56,589 nucleotides of DNA. Source: SKVR01 sp037441525. Its GTDB lineage: Bacteria; Bacteroidota; Bacteroidia; Bacteroidales; UBA7960. A model generated the notes under the pieces. The model saw nothing but the letters and a program-made list of their open reading frames with translations, was not told the origin of the DNA and did no database searches. The position numbers and the translations under genes were made by a program. Numbering within the stretch: position 1 is the first letter of the stretch; every line of letters begins with the position of its first letter. The stretch is from the NCBI GenBank assembly GCA_037441525.1, contig JBBISA010000023.1, positions 1 through 56,589 of the forward strand, written 5' to 3'. Shown here piece by piece: positions 1 through 8,451 of this stretch.

Positions 1-167
1 AAACGTCCTAAACCTTTTTGAAAAATCTGTCCAAAGAATAGGGGGTTAAACCATTTTTTATGAAGAGTCTTTAAAAGCAAATAACTAATAACATACATGG
101 GTATGCTGTATTCGTTGTTGTGAGTATTAAACTCAATTGCCGAAATGCATCAAATTAATTCTAAGCA

Positions 168-216
168 AAGGGGGTGATCGAATTTTTGGAAAACAATTAC
201 TTAATAATCACCCCTT
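168..216. repeat. Inverted repeat upstream of the AHSA1 gene
   Basis: The arm AAGGGGGTGAT (168-178) is mirrored by ATCACCCCTT (207-216), separated by about 28 bases. It lies just before a -7 promoter-like box. It could be an operator or the terminator of a gene lying left of the window. The rest of positions 1-276 shows no coding sequence that I can support. Confidence 0.35.
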
Positions 217-230
217 CCTGTTATTATTTG

Positions 231-238
231 TAAATTTG
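231..238 (+). promoter_or_regulatory. Bacteroidota -7 box for the AHSA1 gene
   Basis: TAAATTTG matches the Bacteroidota TAnnTTTG -7 element exactly and lies 38 bases upstream of the ATG at 277. No clear -33 TTTG is present at the expected spacing, so only half of the promoter is supported. Confidence 0.4.
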
Positions 239-276
239 TTTCAGGTTATTTTTGGGTAAATTGATAATAAATTGAG

Positions 277-735
277 ATGGAAATTTCTGATAAAAAAATA
301 GAAAAGCAAAGAACAGTTGATCAACCACTTGATATTGTCTGGTGGAAGTTTACAACTCACGAAGGGTTATTGACATTCTTCGGATATGATAATATAATTG
401 AACTTAAGCCAGGAGGTAAGTTTGAGACTTATTTTATAAAAGAAAATCCGAAAGGGTATAAGGGCAGTGAGGGCTGCACCATTGTTTCCTTCGTACCGAA
501 AAGTTCATTAGCTTTTACATGGAACTCACCCCCTCATTTTATAGAGGCCAGAAAATCATCACATAAAACCATTGTTGAAATTAAACTTTCACCGGTTTCG
601 GAAGACAAAACAGAAATTTCCCTGACACATTCAAATTGGCCCGACGACTTTAGCTGGGAAGAAGTTTATGATTATTTCGAATTTGCCTGGGAAATAGTCC
701 TGAATAATCTTGAAAAGCAGGTTCAATTAGCCTAA
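277..735 (+). CDS. SRPBCC / AHSA1-type ligand-binding domain protein
   Basis: A 152-residue single-domain protein without a signal peptide, so cytoplasmic. The N-terminal pattern (QRTVDQPLDIVWWKFTTHEG, then ELKPGGKFETYF) and the late block FSWEEVYDYFEFAWEIVLNNL are typical of the Activator of Hsp90 ATPase homologue 1-like / SRPBCC fold, a helix-grip hydrophobic pocket. The length is normal for single-domain AHSA1 proteins. Substrate and role cannot be inferred; relatives are often general stress or uncharacterised proteins. It is monocistronic: the next gene runs on the opposite strand. The ATG is 38 bases after a TAAATTTG box, which supports this start. Confidence 0.8.
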   Translation: MEISDKKIEKQRTVDQPLDIVWWKFTTHEGLLTFFGYDNIIELKPGGKFETYFIKENPKGYKGSEGCTIVSFVPKSSLAFTWNSPPHFIEARKSSHKTIVEIKLSPVSEDKTEISLTHSNWPDDFSWEEVYDYFEFAWEIVLNNLEKQVQLA

Positions 736-781
736 TGTAAGTGCCAGCGAATAGCCAGATAATAGAGATAAGTTCTAATTG

Positions 782-2035
782 TCAGGACACCTTATTCGAT
801 TCCGTTTTTACATTCCATATACCATACGCTGCAATAATGACAAAACAGATCATAGGTACAATGAATGCCAGCTTTATGCTGTCTGTTAAATCAGACACCT
901 GTCCCTGAATGGCAGTTAGCACTGCTCCCCCCAGAATTGCCATGATGAGGCCCGATGCACCAATTTTGGTGTCTTCGCCTAACCCTTGCAACGAAATTCC
1001 ATAAATAGTGGGGAACATAAGCGACATACAGGCTGAAATTGCTACCAGAGCATAAACAGCCATCGAACCACTTCCAACAATGGTAATCAGTGTAAGAATA
1101 ATTGCCACAATGGCTGAAAAGGTTAGCAGTTTACCCGGGCTGAAAAACTTCATCAATCCTGTAAAAACGAACCTAAGTATTGTAAAAAGAATTAATGCAG
1201 CAATGTAATAAGTTGATGATTGTTCTTCGTTGGTTCCCATTTCCTGCATAACATAGCGAATGGTAAACGACCATACTCCAATTTGAGCCCCCACATAAAA
1301 AAACTGTGCAATTACCCCGGTGAAATAGCGTGGATTTTTAAGCAGTCTCTTCAGGGCCGCTTTCAAATCGATTTTCGATGATTCTTCAGATGCACGGGGC
1401 ATTTTTATAAAAGCAATAACCAACCACAAAACAAGAAGGAAAATTGCCACCCCCACATAGGGCCCCATGGTTGCTTCCAGCTCCTGGCCCTGAATGAGCG
1501 ATAGTTCATCCTGGCTCATTCCTGCCCTTTGCGCAGCATCGGCATGGTTGAGATGGGCAAGGATAAAAAATTTAGACAGGATAACCCCGGTAATGGAGCC
1601 AATAGGATTGAAGGACTGTGCAAAATTTAGACGGCGGGTACCGCTTTCTTCGGGGCCCATGGCAATTATGTATGGATTAGCCGTGGTTTCGAGAACCGAT
1701 AACCCCCCTGCCAGAATAAACAATGCTCCCAGAAAATGGCCATACACCATGGTATGACTGGCAGGGTAAAACAAAAGGCCGCCGGCAATAAACATCCCCA
1801 GGCCAAGCAAGATGCCTGTTTTATAAGTGAATTTTTTGATCAGGATTGCCGCTGGTAGCGCCAGAACAAAATACGACCCGTAAAAAGCAATCTGTATCCA
1901 TGATGTTTGGAAATCGCTCATGCTCATGATGCGCTTGAAGGCTGCCAATAACGTATCGGTCATATTATTGGCCAGTCCCCACATAAAAAACAGAGATGTT
2001 ACCAGGATAAAGGGGATGATGGAAGTTTTTTTCAT
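782..2035 (-). CDS. fucP: FucP-type L-fucose/H+ symporter (MFS)
   Basis: A 417-residue major facilitator superfamily permease, about 12 transmembrane segments, inner membrane. The N-terminus FILVTSLFFMWGLANNMTDT and the block LETTANPYIIAMGPEESGT followed by RLNFAQSFNPIGS are signatures of the FucP family of sugar:proton symporters. The family also carries glucose/galactose and N-acetyl sugars, so fucose is inferred mainly from the adjacent fucI remnant (start 3104, same strand, 59-base gap). The reading frame is intact and full length. If fucI is dead, the gene may now serve another sugar, or fucose catabolism may depend on an isomerase elsewhere. Confidence 0.85.
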   Translation of the reverse strand: MKKTSIIPFILVTSLFFMWGLANNMTDTLLAAFKRIMSMSDFQTSWIQIAFYGSYFVLALPAAILIKKFTYKTGILLGLGMFIAGGLLFYPASHTMVYGHFLGALFILAGGLSVLETTANPYIIAMGPEESGTRRLNFAQSFNPIGSITGVILSKFFILAHLNHADAAQRAGMSQDELSLIQGQELEATMGPYVGVAIFLLVLWLVIAFIKMPRASEESSKIDLKAALKRLLKNPRYFTGVIAQFFYVGAQIGVWSFTIRYVMQEMGTNEEQSSTYYIAALILFTILRFVFTGLMKFFSPGKLLTFSAIVAIILTLITIVGSGSMAVYALVAISACMSLMFPTIYGISLQGLGEDTKIGASGLIMAILGGAVLTAIQGQVSDLTDSIKLAFIVPMICFVIIAAYGIWNVKTESNKVS

Positions 2036-2094
2036 TTTATCGCCTTTTTAGATTCACAAATATTTTTGATCAAAAAATAATACATGGTTTATTT

Positions 2095-3104
2095 TTACCG
2101 GTACAGAGGGCCAAAATTGCTGCATGCCCTGTAATCAGCTCCCTCTTTGTCCATTCCGAATGAGCTCCAAACAGATGGTCTGAATATGGTTTCTTCAGGA
2201 ACGTTATGCATATTAAAAGGTATACGAAGCATAGCTGCGAGAGAAATAAGGTCGGCTCCAATATGGCCATAGGAGAAGGCGCCATGATTTGCACCCCAGT
2301 TTGCCATTACGTTGTAAACATCAGTGAAGGCACCTTGGCCGGTAAGGTTGGGAACAAACCATGTGGTGGGCCAGCTCGGATTTGTGCGTACATCAGAAAA
2401 TACCTGTGCAGAACCTGTAAGCAGATGACCAAACAGCATGGAAACTCCGTTGAGGCTGTCGTTTTCGGTAGCCACCATAAATGGCTGACGGATGCCAATC
2501 CAGTCGAACGAAGAGCAAAGTATGGCCTCCATAAAATCGCCATTGGGGAAATGATCCGTCCATTGGCGTTGGCCCTGGAAGCCACCCGCAATAGCATTAT
2601 GGCCCAAAGCTTCTTCTGCGTAACCAAGCTCCTTTACTCGTGGGTTGCTCACCATCAGGTCGCCGGCAATCAGGGTCATTTTTATCACAAATCCCATTCA
2701 GCATCTTTTTGTTGCCTGGTTTTCTGTTTCCCGGGAGGGTTGTAATCCACCCCCTCTTTACAATTTTCCTTTGCCCATTTGCGTGCACGGGCAAATTCGT
2801 CGCCATCAAAAACATTTTCGTTGATACGCCTTATCAGCTCTGTCATATCAACATATTCGCAACGCATCCCCAGGCAATTTTCGAAAAATGCGGCATCAAC
2901 TATTGAATCTGCAATCACACATTCCACCCGGCTGCCATCGGCATGGCGCAGGTTCTCTTCAATCGGCCGTGCAGCATTTAGAGCCATATTCATGGTTTGC
3001 TGTTCAAGTGATTCGCAGATACCCATACGGCGTCCGTCTATTGTGGGCCTGATACCAACTTTAGGCAGGCGGCTTGTAAGGCCTCTTGTTGATAAAGAAT
3101 TCAT
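2095..3104 (-). pseudogene. fucI: L-fucose isomerase, decayed (two internal deletions plus frameshift)
   Basis: FucI (about 590 residues) converts L-fucose to L-fuculose. Here only about 335 codons remain. The N-terminal piece (GIRPTIDGRRMGICESLEQQ) runs to VIADS and jumps directly to IVDAAFFENCLGMR, losing about 130 residues relative to E. coli FucI as I recall it (junction near 2900-2912). A single T appears missing from a T-run near 2690, so the frame breaks at DAEWDL-stop and resumes as FVIKMTLIAGDLM. The second piece reads to VFSDVRT and jumps to NPSWPTTWF, losing about 115 residues (junction near 2383-2390). The regions around the catalytic Glu (ATENDSLNG), Asp (SDVRT) and His (WGANHG) survive, but the subunit cannot fold normally. 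Both deletions are in frame. The fucP gene downstream is intact. Confidence 0.9.
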
Positions 3105-3290
3105 GGTTTACAAATGGTATGGTTTAACAGTAAAAATTTTTAATCTTCTATTAATTTAGTATTGATGGCAAAAGGGGGGTTTGCTTAATCCCTAATAAAG
3201 TGTATAAAAGAAGGCGCTAAAATAGTGCTTTTTACATTCCATACAATACTCAGATGTTGAAAAAAGCCATATCAAGTGTTTCAAAATGAA

Positions 3291-3356
3291 GAAACCGTTG
3301 TTCATAATGCCACTAATTTCAGATGGTTGAATTAAGAGTCTATGAAAAACGGTTTC
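3291..3356. repeat. Long-range inverted repeat in the fucI / DUF4914 intergenic region
   Basis: GAAACCGTTGTTCAT (3291-3305) pairs with ATGAAAAACGGTTTC (3342-3356) with minor bulges, giving a stem with a loop of about 36 bases. Together with the strong hairpin at 3387-3418 it makes this 430-base gap unusually structured. No ORF longer than about 40 codons is convincing here. It could be a small RNA, a 5' leader of the old fucI transcript, or remnant DNA. Confidence 0.35.
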
Positions 3357-3386
3357 GAATCTAAGCTTTCAGAAGATATTTTCTGT

Positions 3387-3418
3387 AAAAAAAACTTGAA
3401 GTAGCTTCAAGTTTTTTT
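3387..3418. terminator. Bidirectional intrinsic terminator-like hairpin
   Basis: AACTTGAAG / TAG / CTTCAAGTT makes a perfect 9-bp stem, flanked by an A-run on the left and a T-run on the right, so it could terminate transcription in either direction. The DUF4914 gene already has its own terminator at 3472-3507. A plus-strand transcript that would need this hairpin is not otherwise visible. Confidence 0.6.
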
Positions 3419-3471
3419 GTGTTAATTTTTTATCAGTAATAGTCTTAAGAAATGCCCTACTGGTGCTGATC

Positions 3472-3507
3472 GAAAAAAAAACAGCCCCATGTCATCCATG
3501 AAGCTGC
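3472..3507 (-). terminator. Intrinsic terminator of the DUF4914 gene
   Basis: On the minus strand CAGCTTCATG / loop / CATGGGGCTG forms a 10-bp stem with G-U pairs, followed by a run of nine T. It lies 28 bases past the stop codon of the gene that starts at 5400. Confidence 0.8.
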
Positions 3508-3534
3508 CTTATAAATTTATGAATTGCTAATATC

Positions 3535-5400
3535 CTACTGCTTTATAAATTCCATGTAGTCTTCTACTGTTCCACCGTTTAGGCATGTTTCGATGATCTG
3601 CCTGCCAAGTGGCGATAATCCGGGAACAAGGTATTGCTTTAATTCATTCTTGAAGAATTCAGACAATATTTGTGCCCCTTTATCGTAGCCTTCAAAACCT
3701 ACTTCGGGTTGCTTGTATACCTTCAGGAATCGCGATGGGATTTTAGAACCCTCAATGGTAAGATAATTCAATTCATATCCTAGTAAGGAACAACGTGCAG
3801 GCTGCATCTGTTCATCCCTGAACTTGGAATTGCCTCGACGGGTAAGATACTCGCGCATGAGCATCTGAGGCATGAAACCAACCTTCCAATTGCCTATATG
3901 CTGGTTGGGCGAAATAACGTAGCGGGTTATTGTATTTTCAACTATTTGATCAAGTAACAGGTTGGCATGTGTAACCTTTTCGCCGGTGGCAAAGGGCCAG
4001 TATGAGCCAACTCCTTCGCTTTGCATTCCGACACGGTCTACAATACTGGGGTTGGCATGCCCGCGTGGCGAAACCAATCTCCACAACCAGGCAAGTGCCG
4101 GGGGTAGTACATGGAATAAGCCGAATATTCCATAAGATGGATTTTCTGCGGTGCACGGCGGAGTTCTCACACCAAAACTTCTTACATCAATAGAAACTGG
4201 TTCTGTTACTACATTTGGAAACAAACCGCGGGGAACAATCACCCTTGGGTTGGGACAAGGCTTACCGGGAGCATCCATAATGTGGTTCCAGATCAATGCA
4301 GTACCACCCGGGTTGGTTTCAATATTCAGGAAAAGCAGGGGCTTTTTAGTATTAATGGAAAGTTTCTCCAATACAGGGTCTTTTCCGTATTCAGTAATAC
4401 TGTCGGTTCTGATAAACCACGCATTTTCTGCATCAATTATTCTGATCTTTTTACTTCCAGTCTGGAAAGATGGGTGAACCATACCCATATCATCGCAAAT
4501 AGGTCTGATTTCACAAAAACGAGGAATGGTAAGTGTGCGCTTTTCACCCGAAGTAAGGTTGTATCCTATCTGTACCTCTCCGGTGGGTTCGCGAAGGATG
4601 TGCTGAAGCATTTCGCTTTTTCCACCACCGCTGGCCCCTTCGTGCATAAAACGGGTAATATTGTCGTAGGGACTAATCGATTCTACAGCCGAGCAGTGTG
4701 CTGTTGACCAACCTTCATCTTCACCAATAGAAAGAATTACACCATAAATACCCTTTTTGGCGCTGGGGCCCGGGTAAAGATTGTATGAGAATACTTCGTA
4801 AGCTTCATCGGTACGGTTATGCACCACCACCTGCTTACCATTAAAATGTGTATGCCTGAATGGGGGGGCAACATAAATTACCGCTTTAATGCGGGTATCA
4901 TCCGGAATACTTTCTAAGGAAATGATTGTTTGCAAGGTAGCCAACCCCATGGCAAAAAAACCTGCATTGGCGGGCACAATTGCCAGACCGTATGCACATT
5001 TTTCCATGTTGCCGATTTTAAAATAAAAGGCAGCCAGGTCCTGTTTTACCATCCATTCAAAGGTTTTCTCACGCAGATTGCTGAAGGGATATCCGAACCT
5101 GTCGGCAAATCGTGGCTGGTCGGAAGGCCGATTATCGCCTATGGCCATAGTATCAGGGTCGCGGCGGCGCATATAGGTTTCAACATAATTTGCCGAAATA
5201 CCATTGGTTACCCTGTGTATAATTGCCTCAGCTACCTCTCCTTTGCCTTCAACCTGGTATTTTACATCAAAATAATTACTTCCACTACCGTTTACTGCTG
5301 CATCTGCCAGTTCTTCAACCGTATTAAATACTGTAAAACTGGGAGCATTGCTGATTAATTTTTCTGCTTCAGCAGGCAGAATGATCCTTTTTTTCTCCAT
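3535..5400 (-). CDS. DUF4914 family protein, PEPCK-like P-loop
   Basis: A 621-residue cytoplasmic protein that I recognise as the DUF4914 family, which is largely confined to Bacteroidota and has no assigned reaction. Residues 255-262 read GASGGGKS, a Walker A loop resembling the kinase-1 loop of ATP-type phosphoenolpyruvate carboxykinase. It is preceded by GEDEGWSTAHCSAVES and followed by HVLPPALAWLWRLVSPRG, which recalls the conserved VLPP stretch of PEPCK. I infer a PEPCK-fold nucleotide-binding enzyme, but PEP carboxykinase activity is not shown. The family length is about 620-640, so it looks complete. It is monocistronic, with a terminator at 3472-3507 and a promoter-like box at 5473-5480. 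Confidence 0.75.
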   Translation of the reverse strand: MEKKRIILPAEAEKLISNAPSFTVFNTVEELADAAVNGSGSNYFDVKYQVEGKGEVAEAIIHRVTNGISANYVETYMRRRDPDTMAIGDNRPSDQPRFADRFGYPFSNLREKTFEWMVKQDLAAFYFKIGNMEKCAYGLAIVPANAGFFAMGLATLQTIISLESIPDDTRIKAVIYVAPPFRHTHFNGKQVVVHNRTDEAYEVFSYNLYPGPSAKKGIYGVILSIGEDEGWSTAHCSAVESISPYDNITRFMHEGASGGGKSEMLQHILREPTGEVQIGYNLTSGEKRTLTIPRFCEIRPICDDMGMVHPSFQTGSKKIRIIDAENAWFIRTDSITEYGKDPVLEKLSINTKKPLLFLNIETNPGGTALIWNHIMDAPGKPCPNPRVIVPRGLFPNVVTEPVSIDVRSFGVRTPPCTAENPSYGIFGLFHVLPPALAWLWRLVSPRGHANPSIVDRVGMQSEGVGSYWPFATGEKVTHANLLLDQIVENTITRYVISPNQHIGNWKVGFMPQMLMREYLTRRGNSKFRDEQMQPARCSLLGYELNYLTIEGSKIPSRFLKVYKQPEVGFEGYDKGAQILSEFFKNELKQYLVPGLSPLGRQIIETCLNGGTVEDYMEFIKQ

Positions 5401-5472
5401 AAAAATTGAAATCCTTTTTTAAACATTAGCTTAACGACCTTGCATCCGCCGCCAGCAATCAATATTTCCCGA

Positions 5473-5507
5473 CAAATGTAAAACTCCGGGAAGCGATCTG
5501 CCGCAAA
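5473..5507 (-). promoter_or_regulatory. Promoter of the DUF4914 gene
   Basis: On the minus strand TACATTTG (5473-5480) matches the TAnnTTTG -7 box, and TTTG (5504-5507) lies 23 bases further upstream, slightly longer than the usual 19-21. It would give a 5' leader of about 65 bases. The remainder of 5401-5818 shows nothing I can name. Confidence 0.45.
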
Positions 5508-5818
5508 AAAACATGCTTATGCCAGGCTTTTATTTCAGCCGGCCAAGTTAGTAATTATTTTATCACCTAATTGATGGGTAAACCCCCATCTTTTTACAAG
5601 TATTTTTGCTTTTAACATCTTAATCTTTGGGTGTGAAATATTATTGTTTAAAAGAATTTGGAAGGAATGAAAATTGGGTCAATGATTTATCATCACCCGT
5701 TATATTTTTTGAAACATTTTTTCAGTCTTTCATTAAACTTTTCTTATTTGAATCAGTCAAATTGTAAAATTTCAACTCATTCCCATTCTATTATTATCCA
5801 ATACTAAATTTTAAGACC

Positions 5819-6637
5819 ATGAAGAACCTGAATTATTATTTGCTCGTGATTTTAGCTGGCGTTTTATTTGCCTTTTCTTCCTGCAACAAGGAAAATGAAA
5901 ATGAGGTATTAAAAGATAATCTTATAACCGATGATGAGGTTGCCGCCTGGTTTGAAGAGATTCTTGCCGAAGTCGACGAGTTAACACTTGTGAATGAAAC
6001 AAAGGAAAATGAGTTTTTGATGGAAGCATTGACGGGAACGCGCACCATAACTTCTTCTTTTAGTGGTGATACTCTCATTCGTTCAATTTCTTATACTGGG
6101 TTTGTAAATCCAAATTCGCCGGGTGAAAGGAACCGGGATGGAATAATTGTTATAAAGGTGGTAGGGAGACCTCAATTGCCAAAATTCTGGAGAGAAGCAA
6201 AATTTGTTGATTTTAAAGTTGATGGGAATAGGATTGAAGGGATAAAAACTATTGAAAAAACTGCCGAAAATCAATTTTCTATATCATTGAAAAATGGGAA
6301 AGTAATTTTTGAAGATGGAAGAACCTATACCAAGCAGTTTAGCAGGGTAAGAAAACAAGTAGCCGGCACTTCAACTCCGTTTTTCATCTGGGATGATGAG
6401 TTTACCACTGAGGGTGTTGCAACCGGAGTAAATCGCGCAGGAAAGAATTATGTGCATACGATTAGAGAACCTTTGCTTTATCGCCGCAATTGCCGTTGGA
6501 TTGTTAAAGGAGTAATTGAATTTGCAGTAGAAGATAACCTGGCTACCCTCAACTATGGCGACGGCACCTGCGACCGGTTTGCCACCCTTACTATAAATGG
6601 AGAATCAACTGTTATTACCCTTGGCCGCCGCCGGTAA
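5819..6637 (+). CDS. Hypothetical lipoprotein
   Basis: 272 residues. The start MKNLNYYLLVILAGVLFAFS is a signal peptide ending in a lipobox (FSSC, Cys at about residue 22), followed by an acidic CNKENENE linker, so it is predicted to be a lipid-anchored envelope protein. The rest is beta-rich with a conserved-looking end (RRNCRWIVKGVIEF, then NYGDGTCDRFATLTING); two Cys in that part may form a disulfide. I do not recognise a named family. The gene stands alone, convergent with the HAMP-GAF gene, and is followed by a copy of the 98-bp repeat and a shared terminator. Confidence 0.7.
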   Translation: MKNLNYYLLVILAGVLFAFSSCNKENENEVLKDNLITDDEVAAWFEEILAEVDELTLVNETKENEFLMEALTGTRTITSSFSGDTLIRSISYTGFVNPNSPGERNRDGIIVIKVVGRPQLPKFWREAKFVDFKVDGNRIEGIKTIEKTAENQFSISLKNGKVIFEDGRTYTKQFSRVRKQVAGTSTPFFIWDDEFTTEGVATGVNRAGKNYVHTIREPLLYRRNCRWIVKGVIEFAVEDNLATLNYGDGTCDRFATLTINGESTVITLGRRR

Positions 6638-6653
6638 TAAAATCCCGATTGTA

Positions 6654-6751
6654 TTTAACCCGAATTAGTCATTAGAAATTTAATGTACTAATGACTTATC
6701 CGGGTTTAACCCCGCTTTTGAAAAAATAGCTAAAGACAAATTTGGGTTTAA
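6654..6751. repeat. 98-bp dispersed palindromic repeat, copy A
   Basis: Starts TTTAACCCGAATTAGTCATT and ends AAATTTGGGTTTAA. The left half folds into a hairpin (AACCCGAATTAGTCATTA against TAATGACTTATCCGGGTT). A second copy with clear overall similarity and the same length lies at 30402-30499. Each copy sits just past the 3' end of a plus-strand gene and beside an intrinsic terminator. No transposase is nearby, so a REP/MITE-like element is the best guess. Confidence 0.75.
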
Positions 6752-6790
6752 CGAAAAAGCCACCAGATTTGTGGTGGCTTTTTCGTTTTT
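6752..6790. terminator. Bidirectional terminator
   Basis: AAAAAGCCACCA / loop / TGGTGGCTTTTT forms a perfect long stem, with A/T tracts on both sides. It separates the convergent lipoprotein gene (ends 6637) and HAMP-GAF gene (ends 6791), and can serve both. Confidence 0.85.
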
Positions 6791-8062
6791 TTATTTCCGG
6801 TTTTTCGTTTCAGAAAGTTGCTTTTTGAGTTCTTCAATTTCGATGGCCATCAACCTTATCTTTTCAATATTATCTCTTTCCTTTTCAGCCATAGCCTCCT
6901 GTGTAGCATGCAGCTCTTCCATATTCTGGCGCATCTCCTCCTCCTGAGCGCGCATTTCTTCGGTTTGTTGCTGTGATTTTTCAAGCAAAAGGGATGTACG
7001 GTTGTTAATTCTGAGGCCTGATATGGATGAAGCAATTATCTCACCTATTTTTTCCGCAAACTCAATTTTATGCTTTTCAAATTCATAAAAGGAAGCAAGT
7101 TCCATTACCCCAAAAATTTCATCATTAAGCTTTAAGGGTACTATAAGTAATTCTGCAGGATTTTCGTCTCCCAATCCTGATGTAATTTTTATATAGTCCT
7201 GTGGAACATCTTTCAGATAAATTGTTTCTCCTTCAATAAAGCAGGTGCCAACAAGACCTTCGCTTAGGGCAATTCGCTTGGTTATGAATTTGCGTCTGTC
7301 AAATGCATAGCAACCTGCAAGTTCCAGGAATTTGTCGTTTGCATCATCATCGTTAAGGATAAATAGGCCGCCCTGATTTACTCCCATATAGGTTACCATA
7401 TTGCTGATGATATTGTAGGATAGTTCTGAAACTTCAGCAACATTTTGCCTGAGAATTTCTGCGAAACGTGCCTGTCCTTCGGTAGTCCAGTTTCGGCGGG
7501 CGTCTTCGGCTTTTCTGATATTGTCCTGCTCTTTGGCAAATTTCAGACTGGCCTGCATCTGCAATAATGCTTCGCCCAGTTCGTCGTCGTCACTTAGCTT
7601 CTTAAATGAGTCGTCAAAGTTTCCATCCCCAATTTTTCTGGCAAAAAGGGCTTTTTCTTTGAGTCCAGTTTTTAGGGTCTCCATGGCTATTGACAATTTC
7701 CCAATCTCATCATCCTGTTTAATCGCTTCACTGGAAATCTCAATGTTAAGATTTCCATTACTGATAGTTTTTGTGTTGATGATGATATTTTCGAGCGGCC
7801 TCTTAATGGTTCGGGAAATATACACATAGGCGCTAACGGCAAGTGCAACCTGCAACGGGAAAGCCCATACATTATGAATAGTTCCCATTTTCGACTGCAC
7901 ACCAGTTATAAAAGTAGCAACGATAATAACGCTGGCGGTTGAAACCCCTATTTTGTACAAAACAGATTTGTTAAACAGGTATCGCATTATTATGAGCATT
8001 ATCACCAGGGCTACCAGCGCCAGGATAATTGACATGGGTGTAATGGCTTGCTGTAAGGTCAT
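6791..8062 (-). CDS. Membrane HAMP-GAF sensor with coiled-coil tail
   Basis: 423 residues. Two N-terminal membrane helices (about residues 10-30 and 40-85, with no large periplasmic domain) lead into a HAMP-like linker (SRTIKRPLENIIINTKTISN) and helical region. A GAF domain follows (about 200-350; GGLFILNDDDANDKFLELAG, then ELLIVPLKLNDEIFGVMELA). The C-terminal 65 residues are a charged coiled coil (QQQTEEMRAQEEEMRQNMEE). There is no histidine kinase, GGDEF, phosphatase or receiver domain, so output is probably through protein contacts. The same HAMP-GAF-coiled-coil layout often precedes kinase or PP2C modules in Bacteroidota, so this could be an adaptor or a truncated relative. It is monocistronic. 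Confidence 0.75.
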   Translation of the reverse strand: MTLQQAITPMSIILALVALVIMLIIMRYLFNKSVLYKIGVSTASVIIVATFITGVQSKMGTIHNVWAFPLQVALAVSAYVYISRTIKRPLENIIINTKTISNGNLNIEISSEAIKQDDEIGKLSIAMETLKTGLKEKALFARKIGDGNFDDSFKKLSDDDELGEALLQMQASLKFAKEQDNIRKAEDARRNWTTEGQARFAEILRQNVAEVSELSYNIISNMVTYMGVNQGGLFILNDDDANDKFLELAGCYAFDRRKFITKRIALSEGLVGTCFIEGETIYLKDVPQDYIKITSGLGDENPAELLIVPLKLNDEIFGVMELASFYEFEKHKIEFAEKIGEIIASSISGLRINNRTSLLLEKSQQQTEEMRAQEEEMRQNMEELHATQEAMAEKERDNIEKIRLMAIEIEELKKQLSETKNRK

Positions 8063-8233
8063 GGAATAGTTTTTTAGTATTAATTACCGGAAAATAAACC
8101 TATTGCTTATACCCTCAAATTTACATAAAATCATGACCAGATTTTTGAAATGCCCGATTAAAACAACAAATCCCACCATAATTGATAAGAACAATTGGGG
8201 GGTCTGGTTTTATTTGTTGGGATGGATTAGTTG

Positions 8234-8449
8234 TCAGGGCTCTACGATTATCTGGAAGCCTTCAGCTTCAACAGTATCGCCGGGTTTAATTTTGGCTCGC
8301 TTGCGGTCTTCAGGCACCCCATTAACAAATACAAGGCCTTCATCAACCATTGCTTTGGCCTCGCCGCCACTTTCGGCCAGACCAGCGATTTTTAGAAGTT
8401 TGCACAATTCAATAAAATCGCCATTGAGTGGAAATCGTATTACCTGCAT
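8234..8449 (-). CDS. S4-domain RNA-binding protein (YbcJ-like)
   Basis: A 71-residue stand-alone S4 domain: LCKLLKIAGLAESGGEAKAM, then VDEGLVFVNG and KRAKIKPGDTVE, the standard alpha-L RNA-binding fold. The length fits the YbcJ/RlbA-like family of small cytoplasmic RNA-binding proteins linked to ribosome or translation functions. It lies two bases after the stop of the cyclophilin gene, so the two are almost certainly cotranscribed. Confidence 0.85.
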   Translation of the reverse strand: MQVIRFPLNGDFIELCKLLKIAGLAESGGEAKAMVDEGLVFVNGVPEDRKRAKIKPGDTVEAEGFQIIVEP

Positions 8450-8451
8450 AA

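Noticed and set aside
2206..2745. 179-codon plus-strand ORF in the fuc region
   Set aside because: Mirror of the fucI remnant; the minus strand encodes unmistakable FucI peptides in the same bases.
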